From Exiguobacterium sp. J17977 (GTDB taxonomy: Bacteria; Bacillota; Bacilli; Exiguobacteriales; Exiguobacteriaceae): 64,000 nucleotides of DNA. Of this stretch, positions 33,662-42,453 are shown in pieces (the stretch's first letter is position 1; each line of letters starts with the position of its first letter). The position numbers were made by a program, and so were the translations under genes. Where the stretch lies: contig NZ_JAEQBB010000001.1 of the NCBI RefSeq assembly GCF_018616375.1, forward strand, positions 248,001 through 312,000. The letters are read 5' to 3'. The notes beneath the pieces are model-generated. The model was not told the origin of the DNA. It worked only from the letters and a program-made list of their open reading frames with translations, and did no database searches.

Positions 33662-36370
33662 TCAGGCGAGATGCCCTCTTTTGTCGTTCACCCACGTCTC
33701 AAACGCTGTCGCGTCGAGGGCCGGGGCGTAATAATAACCTTGCCCGAGTTCGACGCCTTCGGCGATGATGCGGTCGAGGTCTTGTTTCGTCTCGATGCCC
33801 TCGGCGAGTGAGGTCAGTTTCTGTTCACTCGCGAACCGGGAAACGGCACGGAGGAACGATGTGCTGTCCTTCGCTTTGCCGCTGACGTACATGCGGTCGA
33901 TTTTCACTTCTTGAATCGGCAAGTGCCAAATCGCTTCGAACGAGGCGTAGCCGGTCCCGAAGTCGTCAATCGAGAGGCAATAGCCGAGGTCGGAGATGTC
34001 CTCGAGCCGTTCGAGCTCGTTCGTGTGTGACATGATGTCGGCCGACTCGGTCAACTCGATTTTCAATCGATCCGGCAACCATGGATACGTCACCATCAAG
34101 TCGCGCAGTTTCGTGACAATCGACGGATCGACCGAATGAGCCGACAAGTTGTACGACAGCGAAATGTCGGCGAACGGGGTGTCACGCCAGGCGACGAGCT
34201 GTTCGACGACCAAATCGAGAATCGAGTGCGACAGCCACAGAATCTGGTCCGAGCGCTCGGCGATGCGGATGAATTCGTTCGGCGGCACGTTGCCGATTTC
34301 CGGGTGCTGCCAGCGGGCGAGCGCCTCGGCCCCGACGACCCGGCCCGTCTTCAGCTCGACTTGCGGCTGATAGGCGACGGTGATATAGCCTTGCTCAATC
34401 GCTTCCGGGAGCGCCTGTTCAATCAAGGCAGCCCATTGTAGCTGGGCGAGGATGCTCGCGTCGTACCAGACGAACGGGGTCCGCGTCTCTTTGGCGTGTT
34501 GTAGCGCCTTCGTCGCCTCGAACAGGCAATCGTTAAAGTTCGGCGTCGTATGCGTCGCCCCGATTTGGAGGTGGACGGTCTGGCGTTTCTGATTGATTAA
34601 CAGCTCGGTCGGGAACAGCTCCATCAACTCATGTTCATCGACGGTGCTGAAGCCGCGGACGTACAGCATGAGCGTGTCGTCGCGGTAACGGCCGAACAAG
34701 TGATGCGCATACTTCTCGAGCCGGTCCTCGACGTGACGGGCGAACTCGGTCATGAGCAAGTCGGCGTACGTCGGGTCGTACCAGTCGACGAGGTGGTGGA
34801 AGTCGTTCAGTTTAATCAACAGGAACGTCCCCTCGATATCCTGTTTCTCCCACGCCCGCAGGAAGCCGTACTCGTTATACAGTTCGGTGGCGAGGTCGAA
34901 CCGGACGAGCCGGTCGACCTTGCGCTCGCGTTCGACGCGCTCGGTCTCATCTTCGAGGATGAGGTAATACGTGAGCGTCTCACCGCGCTTGAGCGGGATG
35001 ATTTTGACGTTCAAGAAGCGGACGTGTTCGCCTTTCAAGTGGAGGATGAACTGGGCGCTCGTCCCGTTCTCCGTCACCCCGGCGAGCGCCTCGCGCAACA
35101 GACGGCGTCCCGTGTCGGTGAACAACTGATTGATCTCATACAAGTTCCGTTCGCCGAAGAACTGGCGGAACACATCGTTTCGTTCAATGAAGTCGTACGT
35201 GTCATCGATTAATGCGATGGCGAGCCCCGTCTCGGAGAAAAGGGACGACCAGCGCTCGTGATACCGGAGCAAATCGTTCGATTTTGTCTCGAGCGTGTGC
35301 ACCGTCGAATGGACGCTGACGGCAATCTCACGAAGTTCGTCCTCGATGCCGCGGAAGTCATGGCTTGGCGGGAACGTTTCCTCGACCGGTTCGGTGCTCG
35401 GGTCGATGGCGAGGGCGCGTGCCTTCAAATGGCCCAAGTCGTGGGCGTACATCTTGCGCGTGTAACAAAGGGCAAACAAGAGCGCACCCGACAAGAGGAG
35501 TGTGATGAGCAGAACGGCGATAGCGAGCGCGCCGTAACGATCACGCTCGGTCATGAGCGTGTCGTCAGCCGCCGAGCGTACCGCTTGCAGCGCGGCGTGC
35601 GAATCCTCATAGAAACTCGTCCCGTTGACGTAACGGGCTTCAAGTGTCGAATTGGTGGCCGTCACCCGTCCGAGGGCGAGCGCGCTCTCAATCAAGTCGT
35701 CGACCGATTTCGTCCCGAGCGACGGGTCGGTCGCGACGATGTCCTCGATCAACCGGGCCTCGTTCGCAATCGTCGAGACCTCGAACTCGAGCTGATCTTG
35801 GTCCGGTGTCTCGGCGAGCAAGTTCGTGACGCCTTCGACGTACGCCATCTGCATGCGCATGATGGCATCAGTCAGCTCGTAGGCCGTATTTTCTTGGGCG
35901 GTCCGTTCGAGCCCTTGATAAAGCCAACGGCGATTGATCGACTCGATGACGTCGAACGGCACGGCTTCGAAGCGGCTCGATCCGTCCTCGTTCAACGTGT
36001 CCTCGAGGTCTTCGGAGAAGCGGAGCAACGCCTCCCGTTCGCGCTCGTCGACCCCGGTCTCGAAGTCGTCGAGCAGTTGCACGTTATATTGGAGCGCCCG
36101 TTCGCGGTATGGGGCCGACAGCAGCGCCGTCGGTTGCTCGGAGTTCGTCTCGTACAGCTTGGCCGCGTGATGCAAGACGAGATACGACTCGACGCCGGCC
36201 AAGTCGGAGGCGTGATTCAAGTCGCGCACCGTCTCGTCGACGGCGACGTGCTTTTCTTTCCAGTAATAGCTCAGGCCGAGCCCGAACAACAATACGCCGA
36301 TGAGACAAGCGACGGCGAGGGCCATCGTGTAAATCCGGTACGGAATTTTAGCGAATCGATTGCTTCCCAT
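33662..36370 (-). CDS. Membrane-bound c-di-GMP phosphodiesterase (degenerate GGDEF-EAL)
   Basis: 902 residues. Two spans (about 13-33 and 300-320) enclose a large helical extracytoplasmic sensor. A HAMP/PAS-like region (PAS near 370-490), a GGDEF-fold domain (about 500-650) and an EAL domain (about 660-902) follow. The GGDEF motif is replaced by YRDDT, so cyclase activity is not expected. EAL residues are complete: GAEALARW, YNLSAH, IELTES, IDDFGTGYAS, EVKIDR, AEGIET and GQGYYYA. It should degrade c-di-GMP in response to an external signal. The start at 36370 has GAAGGAGGTG upstream. Confidence 0.9.
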   Translation of the reverse strand: MGSNRFAKIPYRIYTMALAVACLIGVLLFGLGLSYYWKEKHVAVDETVRDLNHASDLAGVESYLVLHHAAKLYETNSEQPTALLSAPYRERALQYNVQLLDDFETGVDEREREALLRFSEDLEDTLNEDGSSRFEAVPFDVIESINRRWLYQGLERTAQENTAYELTDAIMRMQMAYVEGVTNLLAETPDQDQLEFEVSTIANEARLIEDIVATDPSLGTKSVDDLIESALALGRVTATNSTLEARYVNGTSFYEDSHAALQAVRSAADDTLMTERDRYGALAIAVLLITLLLSGALLFALCYTRKMYAHDLGHLKARALAIDPSTEPVEETFPPSHDFRGIEDELREIAVSVHSTVHTLETKSNDLLRYHERWSSLFSETGLAIALIDDTYDFIERNDVFRQFFGERNLYEINQLFTDTGRRLLREALAGVTENGTSAQFILHLKGEHVRFLNVKIIPLKRGETLTYYLILEDETERVERERKVDRLVRFDLATELYNEYGFLRAWEKQDIEGTFLLIKLNDFHHLVDWYDPTYADLLMTEFARHVEDRLEKYAHHLFGRYRDDTLMLYVRGFSTVDEHELMELFPTELLINQKRQTVHLQIGATHTTPNFNDCLFEATKALQHAKETRTPFVWYDASILAQLQWAALIEQALPEAIEQGYITVAYQPQVELKTGRVVGAEALARWQHPEIGNVPPNEFIRIAERSDQILWLSHSILDLVVEQLVAWRDTPFADISLSYNLSAHSVDPSIVTKLRDLMVTYPWLPDRLKIELTESADIMSHTNELERLEDISDLGYCLSIDDFGTGYASFEAIWHLPIQEVKIDRMYVSGKAKDSTSFLRAVSRFASEQKLTSLAEGIETKQDLDRIIAEGVELGQGYYYAPALDATAFETWVNDKRGHLA

Positions 36371-36442
36371 CGGACACCTCCTTCTTTCTCTTCCCATTCT
36401 ATCTTTCGTGTTCGAGTCTTTCGAGGGAAATCCTGCCCCACG

Positions 36443-36468
36443 AAAAAAAACCCGACAAAGGTCGGGTC
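36443..36468 (-). terminator. Terminator of the NlpC/P60 gene
   Basis: Minus strand GACCCGAC, loop, GTCGGG followed by eight T, downstream of the hydrolase stop codon. Confidence 0.88.
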
Positions 36469-36485
36469 AATGAATGCGCCAAAGG

Positions 36486-38117
36486 TCACGGTCGTTTGTA
36501 GCCGATGACGCGTGACTTCCAGTATGGCTCTTTACTGATCGTGTTATAGCCGAGGCCGTACGTCCCGGCGTGGATGAACGTGTCTGAATTGATCATGATG
36601 CCCATGTGTGACGGGCCGGCCGTATACGTGTTCTCGAAGAAGACGAGGTCGCCCGCTTGCGGGACGAACGTCTTGCTGAGCTGTGTTCCGAAATAAGACC
36701 CGGCCCAGTATGTGGCGACGTTCGTGCGTGGGACGCTGTAGCCTGCCTGATTGAAGGCGTAATAGATGAGTCCAGAGCAGTCGAATCCGCCGTTGGCCGG
36801 ATTCGATGACGCCCAGATGTACGGGGTGCCGACATACTTCTTGGCGACCGCGATGGCAGCGAGGCCAGCACCTTGTGACGGAGCCGGAGTCGGGTTTACC
36901 GTAGACCCTTTCGGCACCGCTTTGACGTAAGACGCCGCGACGAAACCGGTCGTATTCCCGATGTAGATTTGATGCCATCCGTTCGACGTCTGGACGATCC
37001 GGAGCGTCTGTCCGGCTGTGACACGGCCGATGATGGCCGAGCTCGTCGAGGCCGACGTGCGAACGTTGAGCGATGGTGTATTCACGACATAGTCGAACGA
37101 GGCGTTGCCCGCGCCGCCGTCTCCGGCGTTCGGTGTGACCGGCGCGCTCGGTGCAGTCGTCGTCTGTTTCAAGTAGCCGGTGCTGACGTAACCGCTCTTG
37201 CCGTTATACGTGACGTATACCCACGTGCCGCTCTGCTTCGTCGCTTTGACGGTCGTGCCGTTCGGGATGCTCGTGACGAGGGCGTAACCGATGCCCGGGC
37301 CTTGACGGACGTTCAAGTTGGCCGTCGTGACGTACGACTGGTTGATGCTCTCTTCTTTCGGCGCGGCCGGTGTTGTCGGCGCAGTTGGTGTGACCGGCGT
37401 CGTTGGTGTAGCCGGTTTGACTGACGAGTTCGTCAAGTAACCGTTATGGACCCAACCGGTCTTCCCGCCATAGCTGACTTTCGTCCAGGCACCGCTCGTT
37501 TGAATCGGTGTGAGCGACTGCCCTTTCGGGATCGTGAGGAGTACGTTATGCCATGTGCCCGCGGCAGCGCGCATATTCAAGGCGGCCGTCGTGACAGTGG
37601 CGTTTCCTGACGGTGCCGGAGCGGAAGGCGTCGTTGGCGTAGGTGTGCTCGGTGCGGCTGGTTTGACGGACGAGGCCGTCAAGTAGCCGTTATGTACCCA
37701 ACCAGTCTTTCCGCCGTAGCTGACTTTCGTCCAGGCGCCGCTCGTTTGAATCGGCTTGAGCGTCTGCCCTTTCGGGATCGTGACGAGCACTTGATGCCAC
37801 GTGCCTGCGGCGAGGCGCATGTTCAAGGCGGCCGTCGTGACCATGCCTGAAGTGGACGGTATGGCGGCAGGTTTCACCGTGGTCGGGGTGTTCCCGCTTA
37901 ATTTGAGCGTCTGCCCGATGGCGAGACGGTCTGAATTCAAGTTGTTGAAGGCTTTTAAATTGGCGAGTGACACGTTGTGCTGTTGGCTGATTGACCAAAG
38001 CGTGTCACCGGCACGGACGACGTGTGAGCTGGCTGCGGCGGCTTCGTCGGCCTGGGCGACGATCGTTACGGCGGCGATGGCTGCGAATGAGTACATGAGG
38101 CCGGACTTAGGGGACAT
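36486..38117 (-). CDS. Secreted LysM-SH3-NlpC/P60 cell-wall endopeptidase
   Basis: 543 residues. Signal peptide (about 1-31, ending AAAAS), one LysM (HVVRAGDTLWSISQQHNVS), four bacterial SH3 domains separated by Pro/Thr-rich linkers, and a C-terminal NlpC/P60 domain with catalytic Cys in GGFDCSGLIYYAF and His in GPSHMGIMI and FIHAGTYG. It cuts peptide stems of peptidoglycan. The first two SH3 units are nearly identical in DNA (37432-37595 and 37678-37841). The start at 38117 has AGAAGGAAGTG upstream; earlier in-frame ATG is not supported. Confidence 0.93.
   Translation of the reverse strand: MSPKSGLMYSFAAIAAVTIVAQADEAAAASSHVVRAGDTLWSISQQHNVSLANLKAFNNLNSDRLAIGQTLKLSGNTPTTVKPAAIPSTSGMVTTAALNMRLAAGTWHQVLVTIPKGQTLKPIQTSGAWTKVSYGGKTGWVHNGYLTASSVKPAAPSTPTPTTPSAPAPSGNATVTTAALNMRAAAGTWHNVLLTIPKGQSLTPIQTSGAWTKVSYGGKTGWVHNGYLTNSSVKPATPTTPVTPTAPTTPAAPKEESINQSYVTTANLNVRQGPGIGYALVTSIPNGTTVKATKQSGTWVYVTYNGKSGYVSTGYLKQTTTAPSAPVTPNAGDGGAGNASFDYVVNTPSLNVRTSASTSSAIIGRVTAGQTLRIVQTSNGWHQIYIGNTTGFVAASYVKAVPKGSTVNPTPAPSQGAGLAAIAVAKKYVGTPYIWASSNPANGGFDCSGLIYYAFNQAGYSVPRTNVATYWAGSYFGTQLSKTFVPQAGDLVFFENTYTAGPSHMGIMINSDTFIHAGTYGLGYNTISKEPYWKSRVIGYKRP
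37432..37595 (-). repeat. SH3-coding direct repeat, unit 2 of 2
   Basis: 164-base unit encoding the second SH3 domain of the cell-wall hydrolase, matching 37678-37841 in register at an offset of 246 bases, with roughly nine of ten bases the same by eye. It indicates recent tandem duplication or gene conversion. Confidence 0.85.
37678..37841 (-). repeat. SH3-coding direct repeat, unit 1 of 2
   Basis: First SH3-coding unit, partner of 37432-37595. The linkers between the units (Pro/Thr-rich) are more divergent than the units themselves. Confidence 0.85.
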
Positions 38118-38180
38118 TGGGTCACTTCCTTCTCTATGAGTGCTTTTGACAATTATCGACAGGTGAAGCAATACATGTTT

Positions 38181-38209
38181 ATTGTAGGGTTTACAGAAAC
38201 GGCAAGCAA
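38181..38209 (-). promoter_or_regulatory. Promoter of the NlpC/P60 gene
   Basis: Minus strand TTGCTT, 17 bases, TACAAT, 64 bases before the start codon. Confidence 0.6.
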
Positions 38210-38353
38210 TGGTGGAAATGGCTCAATCCTTGGATTCCGTTAAAAATGAGGTCAATATTTTTCGTCACGGACGCGTCAACTGTACTAAAGAAACAGGGGA
38301 ATCGAAAATTGACTTTCTGTTGAATTTTGGAAACCTATACATATATCTTTTCA

Positions 38354-38362
38354 TGCTATCAT
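38354..38362 (+). promoter_or_regulatory. Extended -10 upstream of the GGDEF/EAL gene
   Basis: TGCTATCAT. Transcription would begin near 38369, after the first in-frame ATG (38361), which supports the ATG at 38397. The nonamer is identical to the one before the PNAG operon. Confidence 0.45.
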
Positions 38363-38396
38363 GAATGCAAAACGTATGAACGAGAGTAGGGGACTT

Positions 38397-40250
38397 ATGA
38401 ACGAGGGGAACTTTTCAACACAATCATATCGAAAACATCAAGAGAAACTGTTCGAACTCGTCCGCATGCCTGAGGTGACGGAGGCGGCGGTGCGACAAGC
38501 GCTCTCCTACATGTGTGAGGTCGTTTCGGATATGCTCGACGTCGACACAGTCTCGATTTGGCATTTTGACGAATCGTACGCCTCGATTTCCTGCCAAGTC
38601 GCCTATTCGAAAGAGAACGGGCCGAGCGAACCGGTGTTGACGGTCATGCGTGGGGACGCACCTGTCTATTTCGACGCGTTGCGGACGAACCGGGTACTCC
38701 CGTTCGAGGACGTGCGGACGCACGAGTGGGTGAAGGACTTGTATCAACAGTACTTCGTGGAAGGGCAACGGATTTATTCAATGCTCGACGCCCCGATTTA
38801 TGCGAACAATCAGGCGAAAGGGGTCATCTGTTGCGAGACGTTCGCGCCGCGGCAATGGACGTTCATCGAAGAGCTGATCGTCAGCACGCTGTCCGATTTT
38901 ATCGCCATCCTCTATCTCCGGCTCGACCGCCGCGAGGTCGATGAACATATCGCCAAGCTCGCCTATACGGACGAACAGACGGGAATTATGAATTTGAACG
39001 GGTTCGTCGAGCGAGTGGACGCGCTTCGCGAACAGACACCGAACCAACTTGGCTCATTGATTTATCTCCGGGTAGACGAGTTCCGTTCCGTCGAGACGGC
39101 GATTGGGATTCAGCGCGCCGACGAAATCGTCATCGAACTGTCGGAACGCCTCCAACAAGTCGTCGATGCGTCACTGTTGGCACGTGTCTCGCAAGCAGGG
39201 TTCTTGCTATGGACGCCTTACGGTGATCGCATCAAAGTGAAGGCGCTCGCCGATTTGATTTGTGAGACGGTGACGAGCGAGCCGTTCGCGGTCGGGGAGC
39301 TCGACGTCGTCTTGACGATGAGCGCGTTCATCTCGATTGAGGACAAGTCACGCTCGACGCTCGAGATGATGGACACGACCCGAATCACGGCCAATGAGCG
39401 TCACGTACAGCGCGGCGGCATCGCCTTCTATGAGGAAGAGATGGGCGAGAAGGCGACGGCACGGCTGACGCTCGAGATGAACTTGCGTAAAGGGCTCGCC
39501 TTGAACGAGTTCACGCTCTATTATCAGCCAAAGATCGAAGCGGCGACGGGCAAGCTGAACGGGTTTGAAGGACTGATGCGCTGGATTCACCCGAAACAAG
39601 GGTTGATTCCGCCACTCGACTTCATCCCGCTCGCCGAATCGACCGGTGTCATCATCGCTCTCGAGGAATGGGCGCTCGAGGCCGCATGCCGTCAGTTGAA
39701 GACGTGGCATGACTCGGGCCGGATGTATCAGCTCGCCTTGAACTTGTCGGCGCGGCATTTTCTATCGGACGGGGTCGTCGACAAATTGGCCCATATCGTC
39801 AAAGCGATGGGCGTCTGCCCGAACTACTTGACGTTCGAGATCACCGAGAGTGTCGGCATGGAGAATCAGCAACACGTCATCGAACGTTTCGTCGCGTTCC
39901 GGGAACAAGGCTTCTCGATTTCGATTGACGACTTCGGGACGGGCTTTTCGGCATTCGTCTACTTGAAGCACTATCCGATTCATGAGATTAAAATCGATCG
40001 GCAGTTCATCCAAGTGACGGACAACGACCCGACCGGCAACGTCATCGTCCAATCGATTATCGAGCTCGCCCGCGGGCTCGGCTTGAAGACGGTGTGCGAG
40101 GGCATCGAGACGACCGACCAGCGCGACACGCTCCGCTCGCTCGGCTGTGACGAGATGCAAGGCTACTACTTCTCGCGTCCGCTCCCGATTGACGAGCTCG
40201 AGACGTGGATTGAGGATTATGGCACGACGAAAAAGGATTCGCTCCGTTGA
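38397..40250 (+). CDS. Cytoplasmic c-di-GMP phosphodiesterase (GAF, degenerate GGDEF, EAL)
   Basis: 617 residues. A GAF-like sensor (about 20-180), a degenerate GGDEF fold (about 190-340; the motif position reads SQAGF) and an EAL domain (about 365-610). The signature is EGL instead of EAL (GFEGLMRW), keeping the metal-binding Glu. LNLSARH, FEITES, IDDFGTGFSA, EIKIDR, CEGIET and MQGYYFS are intact, so hydrolysis of c-di-GMP is likely. No membrane span. The ATG at 38397 follows AGTAGGGGA and fits the promoter position better than 38361. Confidence 0.88.
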   Translation: MNEGNFSTQSYRKHQEKLFELVRMPEVTEAAVRQALSYMCEVVSDMLDVDTVSIWHFDESYASISCQVAYSKENGPSEPVLTVMRGDAPVYFDALRTNRVLPFEDVRTHEWVKDLYQQYFVEGQRIYSMLDAPIYANNQAKGVICCETFAPRQWTFIEELIVSTLSDFIAILYLRLDRREVDEHIAKLAYTDEQTGIMNLNGFVERVDALREQTPNQLGSLIYLRVDEFRSVETAIGIQRADEIVIELSERLQQVVDASLLARVSQAGFLLWTPYGDRIKVKALADLICETVTSEPFAVGELDVVLTMSAFISIEDKSRSTLEMMDTTRITANERHVQRGGIAFYEEEMGEKATARLTLEMNLRKGLALNEFTLYYQPKIEAATGKLNGFEGLMRWIHPKQGLIPPLDFIPLAESTGVIIALEEWALEAACRQLKTWHDSGRMYQLALNLSARHFLSDGVVDKLAHIVKAMGVCPNYLTFEITESVGMENQQHVIERFVAFREQGFSISIDDFGTGFSAFVYLKHYPIHEIKIDRQFIQVTDNDPTGNVIVQSIIELARGLGLKTVCEGIETTDQRDTLRSLGCDEMQGYYFSRPLPIDELETWIEDYGTTKKDSLR

Positions 40251-40265
40251 GCGGATCCTTCTTTG
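40233..40265. terminator. Bidirectional terminator
   Basis: AAGGATTCGCTC and GAGCGGATCCTT form a stem between the convergent EAL and kinase genes, with A-run and T-rich flanks. Confidence 0.85.
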
Positions 40266-41639
40266 TTATGCCGGCAACTCGATGCGAATCGTCGTCCCGG
40301 ACCCGCGCGCACTCGTCACCGTGACGGTGCCACCGTGCGCTTTGATGATGTCCCGGGAAATCGCCATGCCGAGCCCGCTCCCGAGCGCGTCGGTCGTGTT
40401 CGTGCCCCGGTAGTAGCGCTCGAAAATGTACGGCAGCTCGTTCGCGTCGATGCCGATGCCGTCGTCTTGAATCGTGATCACATCCTGCGCGACGGTCACA
40501 TGGACGGCGACCGTCTCATCGTTATGCAGCAGGGCGTTATACAAGAAGTTAAGCAGCGCCCGCTTCATGAAGTGCCGGTCGATGGGGCGCGTCTCGGCGT
40601 TCGTGCTCGTGAACGTGATGTTCCGCTCGGAGAATCGTGCGTCGTTCAATACGTCGATGACGAGCTCGCGGACGAACCCTTCGAGCCCGGTCTCGACCGT
40701 CTCGAGCGGGAAGTCGCCGTGTTGGAGGCGCATCGTCAAATTGAAGTCGTCAATCAGTTCTTTCATATACAACGCCTGTCGCTCGATGACCTCGGCGTAT
40801 TGGCGTCGATCGGAATCACTCAGGTCGGGATCGTCGAGCAACTCGGCGTAGCCTTGGATCGAGGCGAGCGGCGTCTTCAAGTCGTGCGAGACGTTGCTCA
40901 TCCATTCTTTCCGGCGCAACTCGAGCTCTTCCCGTTCCGACTCGTACATCGTCAGCGTCGCAGACACGTCGTTCAAGTTGGCGAAGACGGGCCGATACAT
41001 GCCGGGCCGTTTCGGTTCGACGGTCGAGAAGTCGCGCGCCTTCAACTGGGCGATCCGTTCGGTCAACCGATAGACCGGCTTCGTCAACATCGAGCTGAAG
41101 GCGAGGCCGATCAACGCGGCGACGGCGAGGTCGACGATGAGCAGGATAAGTCCGGCCTTTGAGACGTAGGCGAGGACGGACTGGGGGTCGAACATCGTTA
41201 CGATGCGGCCCTCCGTCGCCTCGGGGAAGCCGACGAGATAGCTGTAGTCCTCGAACTCCCCGATGAAGTAGAGGACGAGGTCGTCGTCCTTGTATTTGTA
41301 GATGTGAATCAACTCGATCGGTGAATACGCGTCGGGTGCCGTCGCCGGCGCATCGATGTCACTGACGACTCGGCCGGTCGTGTCAAGCACTTGCAGGAAG
41401 GCATTGTTCGCCTCGAGCGCCCGGACTCCGTCCGGACTGACGACCGGTTCGCCGTCCTCGAGCGTCATATATTGATTGAACGTGCGCGTGAACGTCTCGC
41501 CGGAGTTGCTCTCGACGTCGTCGATGCCGGTCCGTTGATTGATGAGGAGCGTCACGAGAATGACGACGTTCAAGATGACGACGATGGCGACGATGGCCAA
41601 AATCGACACCAAATAGTTGCCGGTCAGTTTCCATTTCAC
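40266..41639 (-). CDS. Sensor histidine kinase
   Basis: 457 residues. Span 1 (about 9-31), an extracytoplasmic domain of about 130 residues, span 2 (about 166-188), HAMP, and a HisKA/HATPase core: phospho-His in SNVSHDLKTPLASIQGY, N box FLYNALLHND, QDDGIGIDANELPYIFERYY and GSGLGMAI. The start is GTG at 41639 after AGGAGGCGG. It pairs with the response regulator just upstream. Unlike BceS-type kinases, which have almost no external loop, this one has a real external sensor, although an ABC transporter of the Bce type is divergently encoded. Confidence 0.92.
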   Translation of the reverse strand: MKWKLTGNYLVSILAIVAIVVILNVVILVTLLINQRTGIDDVESNSGETFTRTFNQYMTLEDGEPVVSPDGVRALEANNAFLQVLDTTGRVVSDIDAPATAPDAYSPIELIHIYKYKDDDLVLYFIGEFEDYSYLVGFPEATEGRIVTMFDPQSVLAYVSKAGLILLIVDLAVAALIGLAFSSMLTKPVYRLTERIAQLKARDFSTVEPKRPGMYRPVFANLNDVSATLTMYESEREELELRRKEWMSNVSHDLKTPLASIQGYAELLDDPDLSDSDRRQYAEVIERQALYMKELIDDFNLTMRLQHGDFPLETVETGLEGFVRELVIDVLNDARFSERNITFTSTNAETRPIDRHFMKRALLNFLYNALLHNDETVAVHVTVAQDVITIQDDGIGIDANELPYIFERYYRGTNTTDALGSGLGMAISRDIIKAHGGTVTVTSARGSGTTIRIELPA

Positions 41640-41652
41640 GTGTGACCGCCTC

Positions 41653-42345
41653 CTATGCCTCGAACTTGTAGCCGAGCCCTTTGACCGTCTTGATATAGGT
41701 CGGTTGGGACGGGTTCGGTTCGATTTTTTCGCGGAGCCGGCGCATGTGCACCATGACGGTGTTGTCGGCGCCATAGAAATCTTCGCCCCACACTTGCGTG
41801 AACAGCGTCTCTTTACTGAGAATCCGGTTCGGGTTACGCATGAAGCAGGCGAGCAGGCCGACTTCCTTGGCCGTCAGCTCGAGCCGGACGCCGTCGCGAA
41901 ACACTTCGGTGCCGTCCGCGTTCAATCGGAACGGGCCGACGACCGTGTCGGCTGGTAACTCGGGTGCGTCGTAGAGTGACACGCGGCGAAGCTGCGCCTT
42001 GACGCGGAAGGCGACCTCCTTCGGGCTGAACGGCTTCGTGATATAGTCGTCGCCGCCGATGGCGAGGCCGAGAATCTTGTCGACCTCGTCGGACTTGGCC
42101 GACAAAAATAGAATCGGGATGTTCGACGTATTCCGGATTTGCCGGCACAGCTCATAGCCTTCACCGTCCGGCAACATGACGTCGAGGATGGCGAGATGGG
42201 GCGCGAACGCCATGAACGCCGCGAGTCCGTCTCGAATCGTGTGGGCCGTCCGTATTTCGCGGAAGCCTTCTTTCTCTAACGCTTTTTGGATGAGCGTACA
42301 TAAGTCTCTCTCGTCATCGACGATTAAGATACGTGGTTGTTCCAT
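41653..42345 (-). CDS. OmpR/PhoB-family response regulator
   Basis: 230 residues. Receiver domain with acidic pair (VDDERD), phospho-Asp in AILDVMLPDGEG and Lys in YITKPFSPKE. A C-terminal winged helix (LTAKEVGLLACFMRNPNRI ... VMVHMRRLREKIE ... VKGLGYKF) follows. GAGAGGTG lies 6 bases before the ATG at 42345. It likely controls its own operon and the divergent transporter through the repeated TAAGGTACG sites between them. Confidence 0.93.
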   Translation of the reverse strand: MEQPRILIVDDERDLCTLIQKALEKEGFREIRTAHTIRDGLAAFMAFAPHLAILDVMLPDGEGYELCRQIRNTSNIPILFLSAKSDEVDKILGLAIGGDDYITKPFSPKEVAFRVKAQLRRVSLYDAPELPADTVVGPFRLNADGTEVFRDGVRLELTAKEVGLLACFMRNPNRILSKETLFTQVWGEDFYGADNTVMVHMRRLREKIEPNPSQPTYIKTVKGLGYKFEA

Positions 42346-42386
42346 GATCATCACCTCTCGTTCAAGCATAACACTTAAGCTTTTTG

Positions 42387-42417
42387 TAAGGTACGCGTGA
42401 TTTTCAGTTAAGGTACG
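42387..42417. promoter_or_regulatory. Direct repeat TAAGGTACG, candidate response-regulator operator
   Basis: TAAGGTACG at 42387-42395 and again at 42409-42417, start-to-start distance 22 bases (about two helical turns), in the 108-base gap between the divergent regulator and ABC transporter genes. OmpR-family regulators bind tandem repeats on one DNA face. Confidence 0.55.
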
Positions 42418-42453
42418 GCCTGTATCGTAGTGTTCAGAAAGAGGTGCTGAACA

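Noticed and set aside
35258-36508. 416-codon open frame on the plus strand opposite the EAL receptor gene
   Set aside because: Lies entirely opposite a protein with recognisable domains, has no ribosome site, and encodes an Arg/Gly/Val-rich sequence typical of antisense reading in GC-rich DNA.
37432-37841. Two long direct repeats as a possible mobile element or integration scar
   Set aside because: They are in-frame SH3 domain units of one protein, with no inverted ends or recombinase.
40263-41162. 299-codon open frame opposite the histidine kinase
   Set aside because: Antisense to conserved kinase motifs; no ribosome site and no recognisable domain.
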